64,000 bases of DNA from Bacteroidales bacterium (lineage in GTDB: Bacteria; Bacteroidota; Bacteroidia; Bacteroidales; Paludibacteraceae). Where the stretch lies: contig JAAYQF010000009.1 in the NCBI GenBank assembly GCA_012519425.1, positions 1 through 64,000 on the forward strand. The letters are read 5' to 3'. A program made the position numbers and the translations under genes. Numbering within the stretch: the first letter of the stretch is position 1; each line of letters starts with the position of its first letter. Below the pieces are notes generated by a model. The model did not search any database, was not told the origin of the DNA, and worked only from the letters and a program-made list of their open reading frames with translations. This document shows, in pieces, positions 36,957-47,116 of the stretch.

Positions 36957-37862
36957 TTATTTTGTTAAGTATTTTTTTCTTAAAAGTTTAGCAAATTCAG
37001 TATTGATTTTATGCCCGGGATATTTGGCAACTATTCTGCCTTTTATCGGTTTTCCGATCAATGCTAAATCACCAACCACATCAAGCAGCTTGTGCATAGC
37101 CGGCTCATTTTCAAATCTAAGTCCGCCATTTAAATATCCGAGCTGTGAGGCATCCACGGATTTCTGATTTAACTTCTCACATAAATTATCCACAGCTTTC
37201 TGCGACATAATTCTATCATAAATCACAATGGCATTTTTTAAGTCACCACCTTTTATCAGATTCATTTCAAGTAAATGTTCAATTTCACGAACAAACACAA
37301 AAGTCCGTGCTGCTGCAGCCTTCTCATTAAATTCACTAATGTCATTTAAGACAGCTGTTTGTTCCCTCAGCACAGGTGAATCGAATCCAATCAATACTTC
37401 CAACTCAAATTTATCAGAAGGATAGGCTGTTATTTTGGAACCAGAATCCGTTTCGCATTCAACAACATCAGTGATTACAAGATACTTTTTGTCGGCATCT
37501 TGTTCCACTACACCTACTTCTAAAATTTTATCCCTGAAAAAGCGTGCGCTTCCATCCAAAATTGGAAATTCGGGTCCGTCAACTTCAAACAAACAGTTAT
37601 CTATGCCGGCAGCATAAAAAGCGGCTAAGGCATGCTCTACCGTGCCAACTTGCATGTGGTCATTCATTAAAACCGTTCCACGCACAGTATGCCCAACATT
37701 ATCAACAATAGCTTTTATACAGGGTTTGCCTGTTATATCAGTCCTACAGATAACGATACCGTGATTAGCAGGAGCAGGATGAGCCGTCAATTTGATGTTA
37801 AGTCCGGTATGTAATGCAACCCCTTCAAGAAAAAAAGAATTTCCAATAGTTTTTTGTTTCAT
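36957..37862 (-). CDS. lpxC: UDP-3-O-acyl-N-acetylglucosamine deacetylase, stand-alone
   Basis: 301-residue zinc amidase catalysing the committed step of lipid A synthesis. Zinc ligands are predicted as His77 (GTVEHALAAF), His257 and Asp261 (MHKLLDVVGD); catalytic His284 (YPGHKINTEF) is present. The protein stops at residue 301 (LLRKKYLTK). In most Bacteroidota that I know, LpxC continues into a fused FabZ dehydratase domain of about 150 residues; here that domain is absent and lpxA begins one base later. FabZ must therefore be encoded elsewhere. 99 bases separate it from lpxD. Confidence 0.95.
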   Translation of the reverse strand: MKQKTIGNSFFLEGVALHTGLNIKLTAHPAPANHGIVICRTDITGKPCIKAIVDNVGHTVRGTVLMNDHMQVGTVEHALAAFYAAGIDNCLFEVDGPEFPILDGSARFFRDKILEVGVVEQDADKKYLVITDVVECETDSGSKITAYPSDKFELEVLIGFDSPVLREQTAVLNDISEFNEKAAAARTFVFVREIEHLLEMNLIKGGDLKNAIVIYDRIMSQKAVDNLCEKLNQKSVDASQLGYLNGGLRFENEPAMHKLLDVVGDLALIGKPIKGRIVAKYPGHKINTEFAKLLRKKYLTK

Positions 37863-37961
37863 ACGTTAACAACTAATCTTTCAACAGGTTTGTAAAAGCC
37901 ATCTGTTGATATATTATATCACAGACATCGGTGTGAAAATGTACTTACTCGTTTCATCACC

Positions 37962-39044
37962 TTATCTCGTATCAGAATCGATAGTTTTGTCTCCAATTTT
38001 ATTTTCAACAATCTTTTCTAATTCCTTTACTTTCTTAACCAATTCATAAATAGTTTTTTGCAATTCAGGCAAGTTTTTACTAACCACATAAGAACGTCTG
38101 AACGTATTCATTGGTACGGCCGGATAACCTGAATATATTTGACCCGGAGTTTTGATATTGCTTCCAACCCCTGCTTTAGCTCCTAACATAGTTCCATCAG
38201 CTATATCGATATGTCCGGAGATACCAACCTGGCCGCCAAACATTACTTTTTTGCCGATTTTTGATGAACCTGCTATACCGGTTTGTGAAGCTATCACTGA
38301 ATGTTCGCCTACCTCTACATTGTGTGCTACCTGCACCAAATTATCAATTTTTACTCCTTTTCGAATGATCGTACTTCCGAGGGTTGCCCTATCCACAGTT
38401 GTGTTGGCCCCAATCTCCACATCATCCTCTAAAACCACATTGCCAATTTGCGGAATTTTCTTATAACTTCCGCTTTCCGTCGGTGCAAAGCCAAATCCAT
38501 CGGCACCAATCACTGCATTGGCATGAATGACGCAATTGTTACCGATTATCGTATCCGGATAAATAACCACTCCGGGATAGATGATTACATTGTCTCCAAT
38601 CATCGTATTATCGGCAATACTCACATTTCCGTGAATCGTGGGTCGTTTGCCGATTTTAACCTGAGCTCCGATCTGAACAAAGGGAGCGATAAATGCTTCG
38701 CTTCCAATTTTTGCAGATGCATCAATACTGGCTAAAGAGGATATGCCTGATTTTCGTTCTTGCGAATCCTCAACTAAACTCATCAGCTTAGCCAGGGATT
38801 CATATGCGTTATCCACACGTATTAAAGTAGGGCTGACAGGTTTTTCAGATTTGAAATCACGATTGACCAAAACAATATCAGCCCGGCAGTCATAAATATA
38901 ATGTGTATATTTTGGATTTGACAGAAAAGACAGCGTACCGGGTTTTCCTTCTTCTATTTTTGAAAAATCATATACGCTCACATGAGGATCTCCCTCTACC
39001 GTTCCTTTTAAAAAATCAGCAATTTGTTGGGCTGTGAACTTCAT
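37962..39044 (-). CDS. lpxD: UDP-3-O-acylglucosamine N-acyltransferase
   Basis: 360-residue trimeric acyltransferase adding the N-linked hydroxyacyl chain to UDP-3-O-acyl-GlcN, the third step of lipid A synthesis. It has an N-terminal uridine-binding domain (1-100, [20 protein letters not shown]), a beta-helix of hexapeptide repeats (about 105-310, with the catalytic His region [15 protein letters not shown] and [10 protein letters not shown]) and a C-terminal helix ([20 protein letters not shown]). A -7 element upstream suggests its own promoter at the head of lpxD-lpxC-lpxA-glnS. Confidence 0.96.
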   Translation of the reverse strand: MKFTAQQIADFLKGTVEGDPHVSVYDFSKIEEGKPGTLSFLSNPKYTHYIYDCRADIVLVNRDFKSEKPVSPTLIRVDNAYESLAKLMSLVEDSQERKSGISSLASIDASAKIGSEAFIAPFVQIGAQVKIGKRPTIHGNVSIADNTMIGDNVIIYPGVVIYPDTIIGNNCVIHANAVIGADGFGFAPTESGSYKKIPQIGNVVLEDDVEIGANTTVDRATLGSTIIRKGVKIDNLVQVAHNVEVGEHSVIASQTGIAGSSKIGKKVMFGGQVGISGHIDIADGTMLGAKAGVGSNIKTPGQIYSGYPAVPMNTFRRSYVVSKNLPELQKTIYELVKKVKELEKIVENKIGDKTIDSDTR

Positions 39045-39254
39045 TCTTTAAAATTAAATACCTAAAATAATTGGGTGGAACTCGCATGCAGAAATTACGG
39101 TAGTAAAATTCATACACTGTTACCATTTCAAAAATTTGAGCGCAAAATTAATAAACATAATCGAGAAAATCAGATTAATCCTTGTTTTTCCCAATTTTTA
39201 GGCATTTTCCCATCTGCCTTTACAGCACCTGCACGCTCATAATTATTATCCTGA
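39045..39254. other. Gap between lpxD and the HD gene, with a short orphan frame
   Basis: On the minus strand, just after the HD gene, about 30 codons are open in another frame and end NYERAGAVKADGKMPKNW and a few more residues before TGA (about 39172-39260). It has no start codon of its own and may be the tail of a lost gene or chance. The lpxD promoter lies in the other half of the gap. Confidence 0.25.
39144..39151 (-). promoter_or_regulatory. -7 promoter element of lpxD
   Basis: On the minus strand TAATTTTG matches TAnnTTTG, about 100 bases upstream of the lpxD start. No clear -33 element. Confidence 0.35.
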
Positions 39255-40484
39255 TCAATCTTCTAATTTCAGATAGCAGAAAAAATGCTTACTTACTTTC
39301 TTAGTTAATACCTGAATATTCAGCATGTCGGATACTTCTGCAATATCTTTGATGCTCCCGTCCTTCATCAATATATTAATGTTTTCATCCTTAGGAGAAT
39401 ATGTGTCAGTACTTACGATAGAATCGCCCATCAAATATTGAGCTTCTCCCAAACTGATATTGAAACGCTGTATGTATCTTTTTAGTACGTTTTGTTGTAA
39501 AGTTTCATCAACAGCTTCAGAACCAACTTCAACTTTAAACAGCCTTCTGTTAATAAGTGACTTGCACAACAATGACAATACAAAATCTTCATGATCCATC
39601 CACACTTTAATGGCCGAAAAAAAATCAGCATCATCTAACATCATGAAACTTTCAAAAACATCCGTTGACCTGGAAAAGTCAGACAAACTGATTTCATGGT
39701 ATAAAAAATATTGTAAAGCCGGCGTGGCAAACAACTCAACGCCTTTTGAAGCAAGCTCTTTTGCCCGCTTCAAAATATTAATCAACATCCTTTCTGCAGC
39801 AACAGATGTTTTGTGCAAGTATACCTGCCAATACATCAATCTGCGGGCAACCAAAAATTTCTCTATAGAATAAATCCCTTTGGCTTCTACCACCAACTGC
39901 CCTTCATGCAAATTCAGCATTTTAATGATACGGGCAGCCCCGATGATCCCCTCACTAACACCACAGAAAAAGCTATCGCGGCTCAGGTAATCCAATCTGT
40001 CCATATCCAACTGACCGGACACCAACTGATGTAAAAACTTACGCGGGTACTTGTTTTGAAAAATATCAATTGCCATATCGAGTTTACCCTTAAACTCGAT
40101 GTTCATCTTCTCCATGATCAACAAGGATATTTCCTCATGACATACATTAGGCACCAAACTATGCTCCAAAGTATGAGAAAATGGTCCATGCCCAATATCA
40201 TGCAGCAACATACAGGCTTTAACTGCCACCTCCTCTTCATAAGAAATAGCATGTCCCGCTACTCTAAGCTGGTCGACTGCTTCCCCCATGAGATGCATCG
40301 CACCCAAAGAATGTTGCATGCGTGTGTGTTGCGCACCGGGATACACATAGGGGGACAAGCCAAGTTGTTTAATGCGGCTTAGCCGCTGAAAATAAGGATG
40401 CTGAATAATGTCGTAAAGCAAACCGTCCGGTATATTGATAAAACCAAATACCGGATCGTTGATAATTTTTCGTTTTTTCTCCAT
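39255..40484 (-). CDS. HD-domain phosphohydrolase (dNTPase-like)
   Basis: 409-residue HD-superfamily protein of the deoxynucleoside triphosphate triphosphohydrolase-like type, also related to SAMHD1. Metal-binding motif: His in HTRMQHSLG (about residue 56), HD in LLHDIGHGPFSH (about 94-95) and Asp in LDMDRLDYLSRD (about 159). The second half (240-409) is helical and unassigned. It precedes lpxD in the same direction, an arrangement I recall in Bacteroides genomes. The real substrate is unproven; dNTPs are the best guess. Confidence 0.87.
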   Translation of the reverse strand: MEKKRKIINDPVFGFINIPDGLLYDIIQHPYFQRLSRIKQLGLSPYVYPGAQHTRMQHSLGAMHLMGEAVDQLRVAGHAISYEEEVAVKACMLLHDIGHGPFSHTLEHSLVPNVCHEEISLLIMEKMNIEFKGKLDMAIDIFQNKYPRKFLHQLVSGQLDMDRLDYLSRDSFFCGVSEGIIGAARIIKMLNLHEGQLVVEAKGIYSIEKFLVARRLMYWQVYLHKTSVAAERMLINILKRAKELASKGVELFATPALQYFLYHEISLSDFSRSTDVFESFMMLDDADFFSAIKVWMDHEDFVLSLLCKSLINRRLFKVEVGSEAVDETLQQNVLKRYIQRFNISLGEAQYLMGDSIVSTDTYSPKDENINILMKDGSIKDIAEVSDMLNIQVLTKKVSKHFFCYLKLED

Positions 40485-40525
40485 GGATATTGATCTGTTA
40501 CCAAGCCGTTTAAACTGTTAAGAGC

Positions 40526-41974
40526 TTAAGCATGCAAAGATGCCAGGATCTCAATCAGCCACTTCCAGCTCTTTTCTGTAGAACTGATACTTACCCGCTC
40601 ATCCGGAGAGTGAACATCATACATTTGCGGTCCCATGGAAATCATATCCAGGTGAGGGTATTTTTCTAAAAACAATCCACATTCCAAACCTGCATGTATA
40701 GCGGTTTGTACGGGAGCTTGTCCAAATAATTTTTCATAAGCAGCAGAAGCCTTTTTCAATATAATTGAATTTTTATTGGGCTGCCAGCCCGGATATCCGT
40801 CCGATTGTTTTACTTCCGCACCTCCCAATGTAAGGGCTGCATATACCTGATTGGCAATATCTGTTTTACCATCGTTAGAGGAGCTGCGCTGACTGGTATT
40901 CACTTCTATGCGGTTATTATCCATCATCTTTACTGATGCCAGATTGGTAGAAATCTCTACCAGGCCGGGAATATCGCGACTCATGGCTTTTACGCCATGC
41001 GGACATGCGTAAAGCACATTTAAAAACCTGTCCGAAAAAGCTTTTTTCATCACTGATGCGGGTAAAGACTCCGACTCTAAGTTAATTTGCAAATTGGGTT
41101 CTATGCCCTGATATCTTTCCTCCAAAGTTGCAATATACATGTTCAGCATCGCGCGAACTTTTTCTTTGTCGGCATGAGGCACAGCACACAAGGCAGTGGC
41201 CTCCCGCGGAATAGCATTGTGCAAATTCCCGCCTTCAAAGCTATATAAACGTAAATCCACTTGCTGATTCAGCTCCCAGAGATAGCGATTCAGCACTTTA
41301 TTCGCATTGGCTCTTCCCAAATGGATATCACCACCGGAATGACCACCTGATAAACCTGACACACTTACTCTGAATCCGAAATAGCCGGGAGGTGTGGCTT
41401 CCGTTTCATAATCGAAGAATGCCCTGGTCCCAATTCCTCCGGCACAGCCGATGAAGACTTCCCCATCTTCTTCCGAATCTAAATTTATCAATATGGTACC
41501 GCTTAAAAAATCTTTGGCTAACCCGTATGCACCGGTCAGGCCGGTTTCCTCATCTACCGTAAACAAACATTCCAGGGCTGGATGTTTCAAATCATCAGAA
41601 TCCAATATTGCCAGCATCATGGCGACTCCTATACCATTATCAGCACCAAGGGTAGTCCCCCTGGCCTTTACCCAATCTCCTTCTACATAAGCTTCAATAG
41701 GGTCGGTATCAAAATTATGTGTTGAATCTGCATTTTTCTCACATACCATGTCCACATGGGCTTGTAAAATAACAGTCGGCTGGTTCTCATAACCAGCTGT
41801 GGCAGGTTTTTTAATCAGTAAATTTCCGGAACTATCTTGTGCATAAGGTAAATTTTGTGATTTTGCATAGTTGACCAAATAAGCTATTATTTTTTCTTCT
41901 TTTTTAGACGGACGTGGAATTTGAGTTATTTGATAAAAAAAATTCCAAAGCTTTTGGGGTTGGAGATTACGCAT
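40526..41974 (-). CDS. pepD: Aminoacyl-histidine dipeptidase (M20C)
   Basis: 482-residue cytosolic metallopeptidase cleaving Xaa-His and other dipeptides. Zinc-site motifs: AHVDMVCEK (His/Asp), GTTLGADNGIGVAMML (bridging Asp), FTVDEETGLTGA (catalytic Glu pair), INLDSEEDGEVFIGCAGG, and the C-terminal AIHAGLECGLF with the last His. The lid/dimerisation domain lies between about 205 and 380. Length is close to E. coli PepD (485). It lies 41 bases upstream of the HD gene on the same strand and has no obvious promoter; repeat fragment D occupies part of its upstream gap. Confidence 0.94.
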   Translation of the reverse strand: MRNLQPQKLWNFFYQITQIPRPSKKEEKIIAYLVNYAKSQNLPYAQDSSGNLLIKKPATAGYENQPTVILQAHVDMVCEKNADSTHNFDTDPIEAYVEGDWVKARGTTLGADNGIGVAMMLAILDSDDLKHPALECLFTVDEETGLTGAYGLAKDFLSGTILINLDSEEDGEVFIGCAGGIGTRAFFDYETEATPPGYFGFRVSVSGLSGGHSGGDIHLGRANANKVLNRYLWELNQQVDLRLYSFEGGNLHNAIPREATALCAVPHADKEKVRAMLNMYIATLEERYQGIEPNLQINLESESLPASVMKKAFSDRFLNVLYACPHGVKAMSRDIPGLVEISTNLASVKMMDNNRIEVNTSQRSSSNDGKTDIANQVYAALTLGGAEVKQSDGYPGWQPNKNSIILKKASAAYEKLFGQAPVQTAIHAGLECGLFLEKYPHLDMISMGPQMYDVHSPDERVSISSTEKSWKWLIEILASLHA

Positions 41975-42130
41975 AATAAATTGATTAAAAGTTTGATTGC
42001 AAATTTACGGGAATTTTCAGGATTGACAAAATACTATAGAGACTTAAGCAAGCACTCAATCAGATGGGAGTTTTTAGCTTCTATTCCTGGTGCTGTCCGA
42101 TTATGGATATTCACTAAATTTAAATTCTTG

Positions 42131-42192
42131 CGACAGACCTTGACTGATGAGCCAAAAAACAAGTGAGATTGACGTAAAAAATCGTTCTTGAA
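42131..42192 (+). repeat. Fragment D of the composite repeat (outer part)
   Basis: About 60 bases (ACCTTGACTGATGAGCC, AAGTGAGATTGACGTAAA, ATCGTTCTTG) align with 14941-14992 in copy A and, reversed, with about 60650-60705 in copy C. Only this middle piece is left. It lies in the pepD-holB gap. Confidence 0.65.
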
Positions 42193-42266
42193 TAATCCAT
42201 CCATTCTCTTATCTGAAAAAAAATCAGTAATTTTGTTCTGCTTAATAAAAAACACGATAAGATTTC

Positions 42267-43424
42267 ATGTTGTTTTCACAAATTATTGGACAAAAAACCA
42301 TTAAAGAGCGGCTGATTCGCACCGTTCACGAGAATCGTATACCGCATGCGCAGTTGTTCCGTGGTCGGGAAGGTGTGGGAAAGCTCGCACTGGCTGTAGC
42401 TTATGGCCAATATATTTGCTGCAAAAACAGAGCTGAACATGATGCTTGTGGTGTTTGTCCTTCTTGTGTTAAATATTCAAAATTAGCCCACCCCGACCTG
42501 CATTTGGTTTTTCCCATTATTAAACCTGCCAATAAAGACTCACTGGTATGTGATGATTTTGTCAATGAATTCAGGGAGTTGTTCCTTGAAGATCCCTACA
42601 TGGGCGCCCGGGATTGGTTCAATAAAATATCGAAAGACTCCAAACAAGGTATTATCTATTCAAATGAAAGTCAGGAAATTATTCGTAAGCTGAGTTTAAA
42701 AACATACGAATCTGAATACAAAGTGATGATCATCTGGCTTCCGGAGAAAATGCACGTCACTTGTGCTAATAAATTATTAAAAATATTGGAAGAACCGCCT
42801 GCCAAAACCGTATTTTTGTTGGTTTCCGATCAGCCTGAAACGATCATTACGACCATTCTGTCACGGACACAGCATATAATTATTCCTGCCCTGGAGAACG
42901 AAGATATCGTATCTGCTCTGACTTCCAATGCAGAAGTAACAATTTCACCAACAGATGCATTAAATATCGCACGCATTGCCAAAGGCAGCTATAAAAAGGC
43001 AAAGAACCTGTTATCGGAAAACGATGAACACAAAGAAAACTACGATAAATTTGTACAAATCATGCGTGATGCCTGGAAAGTTGGCAACAGGAAAGATTAT
43101 GCCGCTTTGAGATCGCTGAAACAATGGTCAGATGACATATCACAATCAACCGTAGGCAGAGAAAGGCAAAAAAACTTTTTAGTTTATGCACAACATATGT
43201 TGCGTGAAAATTTTATACTAAATTTGCAGCAACCGGAATTAAATTATCTGAATCAGACAGAAGCAGATTTTTCTAAAAATTTCTCCCCCTTTATTCATGT
43301 GGGAAATGTGGAAGATTTGATGGCGGAATTTGCTTTAGCACAAAAGCATATTGAGCAAAACGTAAACGCCAGAATGGTGTTTTTTGATTTAGCACTTAAA
43401 ATCATTATGCTTTTGAAAAAATAA
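42267..43424 (+). CDS. holB: DNA polymerase III delta-prime-type clamp-loader subunit
   Basis: 385-residue AAA+ clamp-loader subunit. It has a Walker A-like FRGREGVGKLALA (about residues 31-43), a zinc module with four cysteines (CKNRAEHDACGVCPSC), and an SRC-type motif as LSRTQHI. The Walker B region reads KLLKILEEPPAKTVFLL. The last 150 residues form the collar domain and are weakly conserved. Delta' usually does not hydrolyse ATP. It is the first gene of the tightly packed holB-ricT-gldH-trmB-mrp operon, 7 bases before ricT. Confidence 0.87.
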   Translation: MLFSQIIGQKTIKERLIRTVHENRIPHAQLFRGREGVGKLALAVAYGQYICCKNRAEHDACGVCPSCVKYSKLAHPDLHLVFPIIKPANKDSLVCDDFVNEFRELFLEDPYMGARDWFNKISKDSKQGIIYSNESQEIIRKLSLKTYESEYKVMIIWLPEKMHVTCANKLLKILEEPPAKTVFLLVSDQPETIITTILSRTQHIIIPALENEDIVSALTSNAEVTISPTDALNIARIAKGSYKKAKNLLSENDEHKENYDKFVQIMRDAWKVGNRKDYAALRSLKQWSDDISQSTVGRERQKNFLVYAQHMLRENFILNLQQPELNYLNQTEADFSKNFSPFIHVGNVEDLMAEFALAQKHIEQNVNARMVFFDLALKIIMLLKK

Positions 43425-43431
43425 AACACTC

Positions 43432-44568
43432 ATGGAACAAATATATAACGAATGCAGTGGCTGTAACGGATGCAGCTATAAAGGATTCAATCTGGGATCT
43501 CATCAAAAACTAAATACATTCGACTGGTTAAGTGACTTGCCTGAAACTCATCAGGAAACTGATTATGTCGAAGTCCAGTTTAAAAATACAAGAAAAGCGT
43601 ATTTCATTAACAGTGCTAAAATCCCTTTGGAAAAAGGAGATATCGTGGCAGTCGAATCGTCACCGGGTCACGACATAGGCGAAGTTACGATGATCGGTCG
43701 CCTGGTGTTATTGCAAATGAACAAGCAAAACATCAATCCTGAAAAATATACCATTAGAAAGATATACCGCAAGGCAAAAGAAGCCGATCTTGAAAAACAA
43801 AAGGAGGCCAAGGCCAGAGAACAGGAAACGATGATCAAAGCTCGTCAGATTACTGAAGACATGAAATTAGACATGAAGATTGGGGATGTTGAATTTCAAG
43901 GAGATGGGGGAAAAGCCATCTTTTATTATATCGCTGATGATCGGGTGGATTTTCGTCAATTGATTAAAGTGTTTGCCGAAACTTTTCGCGTGCGCATTGA
44001 GATGAAACAAATCGGGGCACGGCAAGAGGCAGGAAGAATCGGCGGTATCGGTCCCTGTGGTCGCGAATTATGTTGTTCCAGTTGGAAAACAAATTTCAGT
44101 TCAGTATCGACAGCAGCAGCCCGATACCAGGACATTTCAATGAATATGCAAAAGATTACAGGTCCTTGCGGCAAAATCAAATGCTGTATTCGGTATGAAT
44201 TAGACGCTTATGTAGATGCCCTGAAAGATTTTCCTTCCAAAGAAATAACGCTTGAAACGGCAGATCGCACATACTATCATTTTAAAACAGACGCCTTTAA
44301 ACCGTCTATTTCCTATTCTACAGCACAAAATTTCGGTGAGAATGTCATCACCATCAGTCCGGACAGGGCTAAAGAAGTAATAGCCCTAAATAAGAAGGGA
44401 GTTAAGCCGGATTCATTGGATAAGGAACAAGAAGAAAGGCAAAAAAATGCGTATAGCAGTGCCATTGAAGAAGATAGTTTGACACGCTTTGACAAACAAA
44501 AAAAACCAAAAAGGAGAAAACGTCCATCCGGAAAAAAAAGAAATCCAAAAAATCCAAAAAATGAATAA
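43432..44568 (+). CDS. ricT: RicT/YaaT-like PSP1 domain protein
   Basis: 378-residue PSP1-domain protein related to B. subtilis RicT (YaaT), which in Firmicutes aids RNase Y-dependent mRNA maturation and binds Fe-S clusters. The cysteine-rich signature is seen in GPCGRELCCSSW and ITGPCGKIKCCIRYE (about residues 205-265), plus an N-terminal CSGCNGCSYK. The last 60 residues are very lysine-rich (KKPKRRKRPSGKKRNPKNP), likely an RNA-binding tail. The function in Bacteroidota is not known. It overlaps gldH by 8 bases. holB-ricT linkage is also seen in Firmicutes. Confidence 0.87.
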   Translation: MEQIYNECSGCNGCSYKGFNLGSHQKLNTFDWLSDLPETHQETDYVEVQFKNTRKAYFINSAKIPLEKGDIVAVESSPGHDIGEVTMIGRLVLLQMNKQNINPEKYTIRKIYRKAKEADLEKQKEAKAREQETMIKARQITEDMKLDMKIGDVEFQGDGGKAIFYYIADDRVDFRQLIKVFAETFRVRIEMKQIGARQEAGRIGGIGPCGRELCCSSWKTNFSSVSTAAARYQDISMNMQKITGPCGKIKCCIRYELDAYVDALKDFPSKEITLETADRTYYHFKTDAFKPSISYSTAQNFGENVITISPDRAKEVIALNKKGVKPDSLDKEQEERQKNAYSSAIEEDSLTRFDKQKKPKRRKRPSGKKRNPKNPKNE

Positions 44569-45082
44569 CCCTACAGATTGCAACTTACCGGTCAAGTTCA
44601 ACATCTTATTCCAATGGTTGTTATTGGCACTGCTGCTACCAATATTATTTTTTAGTTCATGCGGCAAGCAACCGGTTTTCCATGAGTATAAACTGATAAA
44701 TACCGGTAGCTGGTCATCCGACAGCAGTTACGTTTTCAATGTAACAATTAATGATACCGCAGTTTTGTACGATTTGTCAATAGGTGTTCGTCACACCGGA
44801 GATTATCCCTATCAAAATTTGTGGTTGTTTGTTAAGCAAACAACTCCTGATCATAAAATTACACATGATACCATTTTCTGCACGATGGCAGATTATACGG
44901 GAAAGTGGTACGGAGCGGGAAATGGATCAATTTATACCTTACAAGTACCTTTACATAAGCATTTTCACTATAATAAAACCGGTACGTATCAATATTCCAT
45001 TGTTCACGGTATGAGAGATGATATTTTGAAGGGCATGAATGGCATAGGATTAAAATTAGAAATCGTAAATGGGGAAGAATAA
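44561..45082 (+). CDS. gldH: Gliding motility lipoprotein GldH
   Basis: 173-residue lipoprotein of the GldH family, required for gliding in flavobacteria but kept in many non-gliding Bacteroidales, where its role is unclear. The start at ATG 44561 places a hydrophobic stretch ending in lipobox FSSC (Cys near residue 34); an in-frame TTG at 44489 would lie deep in ricT. Family features: [30 protein letters not shown]-like [15 protein letters not shown] and [12 protein letters not shown]. It overlaps ricT by 8 bases and trmB by 14, so it is translated as part of the operon. Other gld genes are not in this window. Confidence 0.88.
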   Translation: MNNPTDCNLPVKFNILFQWLLLALLLPILFFSSCGKQPVFHEYKLINTGSWSSDSSYVFNVTINDTAVLYDLSIGVRHTGDYPYQNLWLFVKQTTPDHKITHDTIFCTMADYTGKWYGAGNGSIYTLQVPLHKHFHYNKTGTYQYSIVHGMRDDILKGMNGIGLKLEIVNGEE

Positions 45083-45836
45083 ATTAGCAAAATTTGCCGA
45101 AATGGAATCTTTTCCAAATGTGTTTCAAATGACCTCCCGGGAAATCTTACCGGGGAAGTCATTTGAGTATAAGGGGAAGTGGAGCAAATCGGTATTCAAA
45201 AACAACAACCCCATCGTACTGGAGTTAGGTTGCGGAAAGGGTGAATATTCGGTAGGGCTGGCCGAATTATTCCCTGATAAAAATTTTATCGGTGTGGATA
45301 TCAAGGGAGCAAGGATGTGGACAGGTGCTAAAGATTCCCTTAAGAAAAATTTAAAAAATGTGGCTTTTTTACGCACTAATATTGAAATGATCAATCATTT
45401 CTTTGCCACCGATGAAGTATCTGAAATATGGCTTACCTTCCCCGACCCACAAATGAAAAAAGCTTCTAAAAGACTGACTTCTACAAACTTCATGAAGAGA
45501 TACCAGCAAATTGTTAAAGATGGCGGATTGATTCATTTAAAAACGGACAGCCAATTTATGTTCACCTATACCCACGAAATGATCAAAGCCAATCATTACA
45601 CAGTGGGCATGATTACCGACGATTTATACGCATCTGTTTCCGACGACCCCATTCTAAACATCAAAACTTTTTACGAACAACAATGGTTAGACAGAGGTAT
45701 CAGCATTAAGTATATACGTTTTGTGTTAGAGAAAAAAAGCTCCTTTAAGGAACCGGATGTAGAAATCGAAAAAGACAGTTACCGAAGTTTCGGTCGAAAT
45801 CAACGTAATAATCAATCAAAACAAAATATAAAATGA
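45069..45836 (+). CDS. trmB: tRNA (guanine-N7-)-methyltransferase
   Basis: 255-residue class I SAM-dependent enzyme making m7G46 in tRNA variable loops. SAM site: [17 protein letters not shown] (about residues 50-67) and [12 protein letters not shown]; tRNA/catalytic signature [16 protein letters not shown] (about 122-137) and [10 protein letters not shown]. The C-terminal ~20 residues are basic and Asn/Gln-rich. It overlaps gldH by 14 bases and mrp by 4 (ATGA). Confidence 0.95.
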   Translation: MGKNKLAKFAEMESFPNVFQMTSREILPGKSFEYKGKWSKSVFKNNNPIVLELGCGKGEYSVGLAELFPDKNFIGVDIKGARMWTGAKDSLKKNLKNVAFLRTNIEMINHFFATDEVSEIWLTFPDPQMKKASKRLTSTNFMKRYQQIVKDGGLIHLKTDSQFMFTYTHEMIKANHYTVGMITDDLYASVSDDPILNIKTFYEQQWLDRGISIKYIRFVLEKKSSFKEPDVEIEKDSYRSFGRNQRNNQSKQNIK

Positions 45837-46942
45837 CCCTATATCCCAAATTAATCTTAGACACTTTAACACGCGTGCGTTATCCCGGAACAGGCAAAGA
45901 CATTGTTTCTTCTGGCATGGTACAGGATGACATCCGCATTAATGGTATGAAGGTTTCGTTTTCAATTCTGTTTGAAAAACCAAACGATCCTTTCCGGCAG
46001 TCTGTTATCAGGGCTGCTGAAACAGCTATTCTGACCTATATCAGTGAAGATATCGAGATAAAAGGAAACATCAAAGCCATTTTCAAACAGGCTGTTACTA
46101 CCAAACCTTTATCTATCCTGCCAAACGTAAAAAACATAATCGCTGTGTTTTCCGGCAAAGGGGGCGTAGGTAAATCAACTGTAGCCTCTAACTTAGCCAT
46201 TGCATTGGCACAGTTGGGTTACAAAGTAGGTTTGCTGGATGCAGATATTCACGGTCCTTCTATCCCAAAAATGTTTGGCGTAGAGGATGCTCGTCCCATG
46301 TTGGAAGAAGTTGACGGCAAGCAAAAAATCATTCCCATTGAAAAATATGGCATTCGCTTATTATCCATTGGCTTTTTTGTCAATCCTGAAGAAGCCCTGG
46401 TTTGGAGAGGTGCTATGGCAAGTAATGCTTTGAAACAGTTGATTACGGATGTAAGTTGGGGAGAACTGGATTATTTTGTAATGGACTTACCTCCCGGAAC
46501 CGGCGATATACACCTGACATTGGTACAAACCATGGGTATTACCGGCGCTGTAGTAGTAACTACTCCGCAAGATGTGGCTTTGTCGGATGCCCGCAAAGGA
46601 GTAAATATGTTTAGAGGCGACAAGGTTAATGTTCCGGTATTGGGACTGATAGAAAATATGTCGTGGTTTACACCTGCTGAATTGCCCGAAAACAAATACT
46701 ACCTGTTTGGTAAAGAAGGCGGACAAAGACTGGCTGAAGAATTAAACATACCTTTGCTTGGTCAAATCCCTATTGTGCAAAGCATACGCGAAGGTGGTGA
46801 CTCAGGTAAACCGGTTGCGACAGATAGCAATTCCATTTCAGGTTTAGCTTTTAAAAATTTAGCTGAAAAAGTAGTGGAACAAACCGAACTCAGAAATAAA
46901 AATCTCGCTCCAACACAAAAAGTTGAAATAACGAACAGCTAA
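45833..46942 (+). CDS. mrp: Mrp/ApbC-type Fe-S cluster carrier ATPase
   Basis: 369-residue P-loop ATPase of the Mrp/Nbp35 family, an Fe-S cluster carrier. It has an N-terminal MIP18-type domain (about 1-90), a deviant Walker [16 protein letters not shown] (about 104-118), [16 protein letters not shown] and [14 protein letters not shown]. The usual CxxC of ApbC, following IENMS, is replaced by [10 protein letters not shown], as I believe is common in Bacteroidota; cluster binding must use other ligands or be absent. Last gene of the operon; no hairpin terminator follows. Confidence 0.93.
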   Translation: MTLYPKLILDTLTRVRYPGTGKDIVSSGMVQDDIRINGMKVSFSILFEKPNDPFRQSVIRAAETAILTYISEDIEIKGNIKAIFKQAVTTKPLSILPNVKNIIAVFSGKGGVGKSTVASNLAIALAQLGYKVGLLDADIHGPSIPKMFGVEDARPMLEEVDGKQKIIPIEKYGIRLLSIGFFVNPEEALVWRGAMASNALKQLITDVSWGELDYFVMDLPPGTGDIHLTLVQTMGITGAVVVTTPQDVALSDARKGVNMFRGDKVNVPVLGLIENMSWFTPAELPENKYYLFGKEGGQRLAEELNIPLLGQIPIVQSIREGGDSGKPVATDSNSISGLAFKNLAEKVVEQTELRNKNLAPTQKVEITNS

Positions 46943-47073
46943 CAAGTTTACCAGATTAAAAATTCGGAAAAATCAATATTTACGTTAAAAATTTATTTTT
47001 TAACATAAATATAATATATTTGCATTTTGTCCTTTATTTGTTTCAATCTTTCTTTTTTATCCTGATAATTTCG

Positions 47074-47081
47074 TACGTTTG
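47074..47081 (+). promoter_or_regulatory. -7 promoter element of the OmpA gene
   Basis: TACGTTTG matches TAnnTTTG, 35 bases before the start codon. A second match, TATATTTG, lies at 47015-47022. Neither has a clear -33 TTTG, so which one is used is open. Confidence 0.4.
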
Positions 47082-47116
47082 TCACTTATAAGTAAATATT
47101 AGCCTCTCAATCATTC

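Noticed and set aside
38152-38735. Long plus-strand frames opposite lpxD and lpxA
   Set aside because: They are antisense shadows caused by the hexapeptide repeat codons of the acyltransferases.
46657-46700. Loss of CxxC in Mrp as a defect
   Set aside because: All ATPase motifs are intact, and the lack of CxxC is, as far as I recall, common for Mrp in this phylum.
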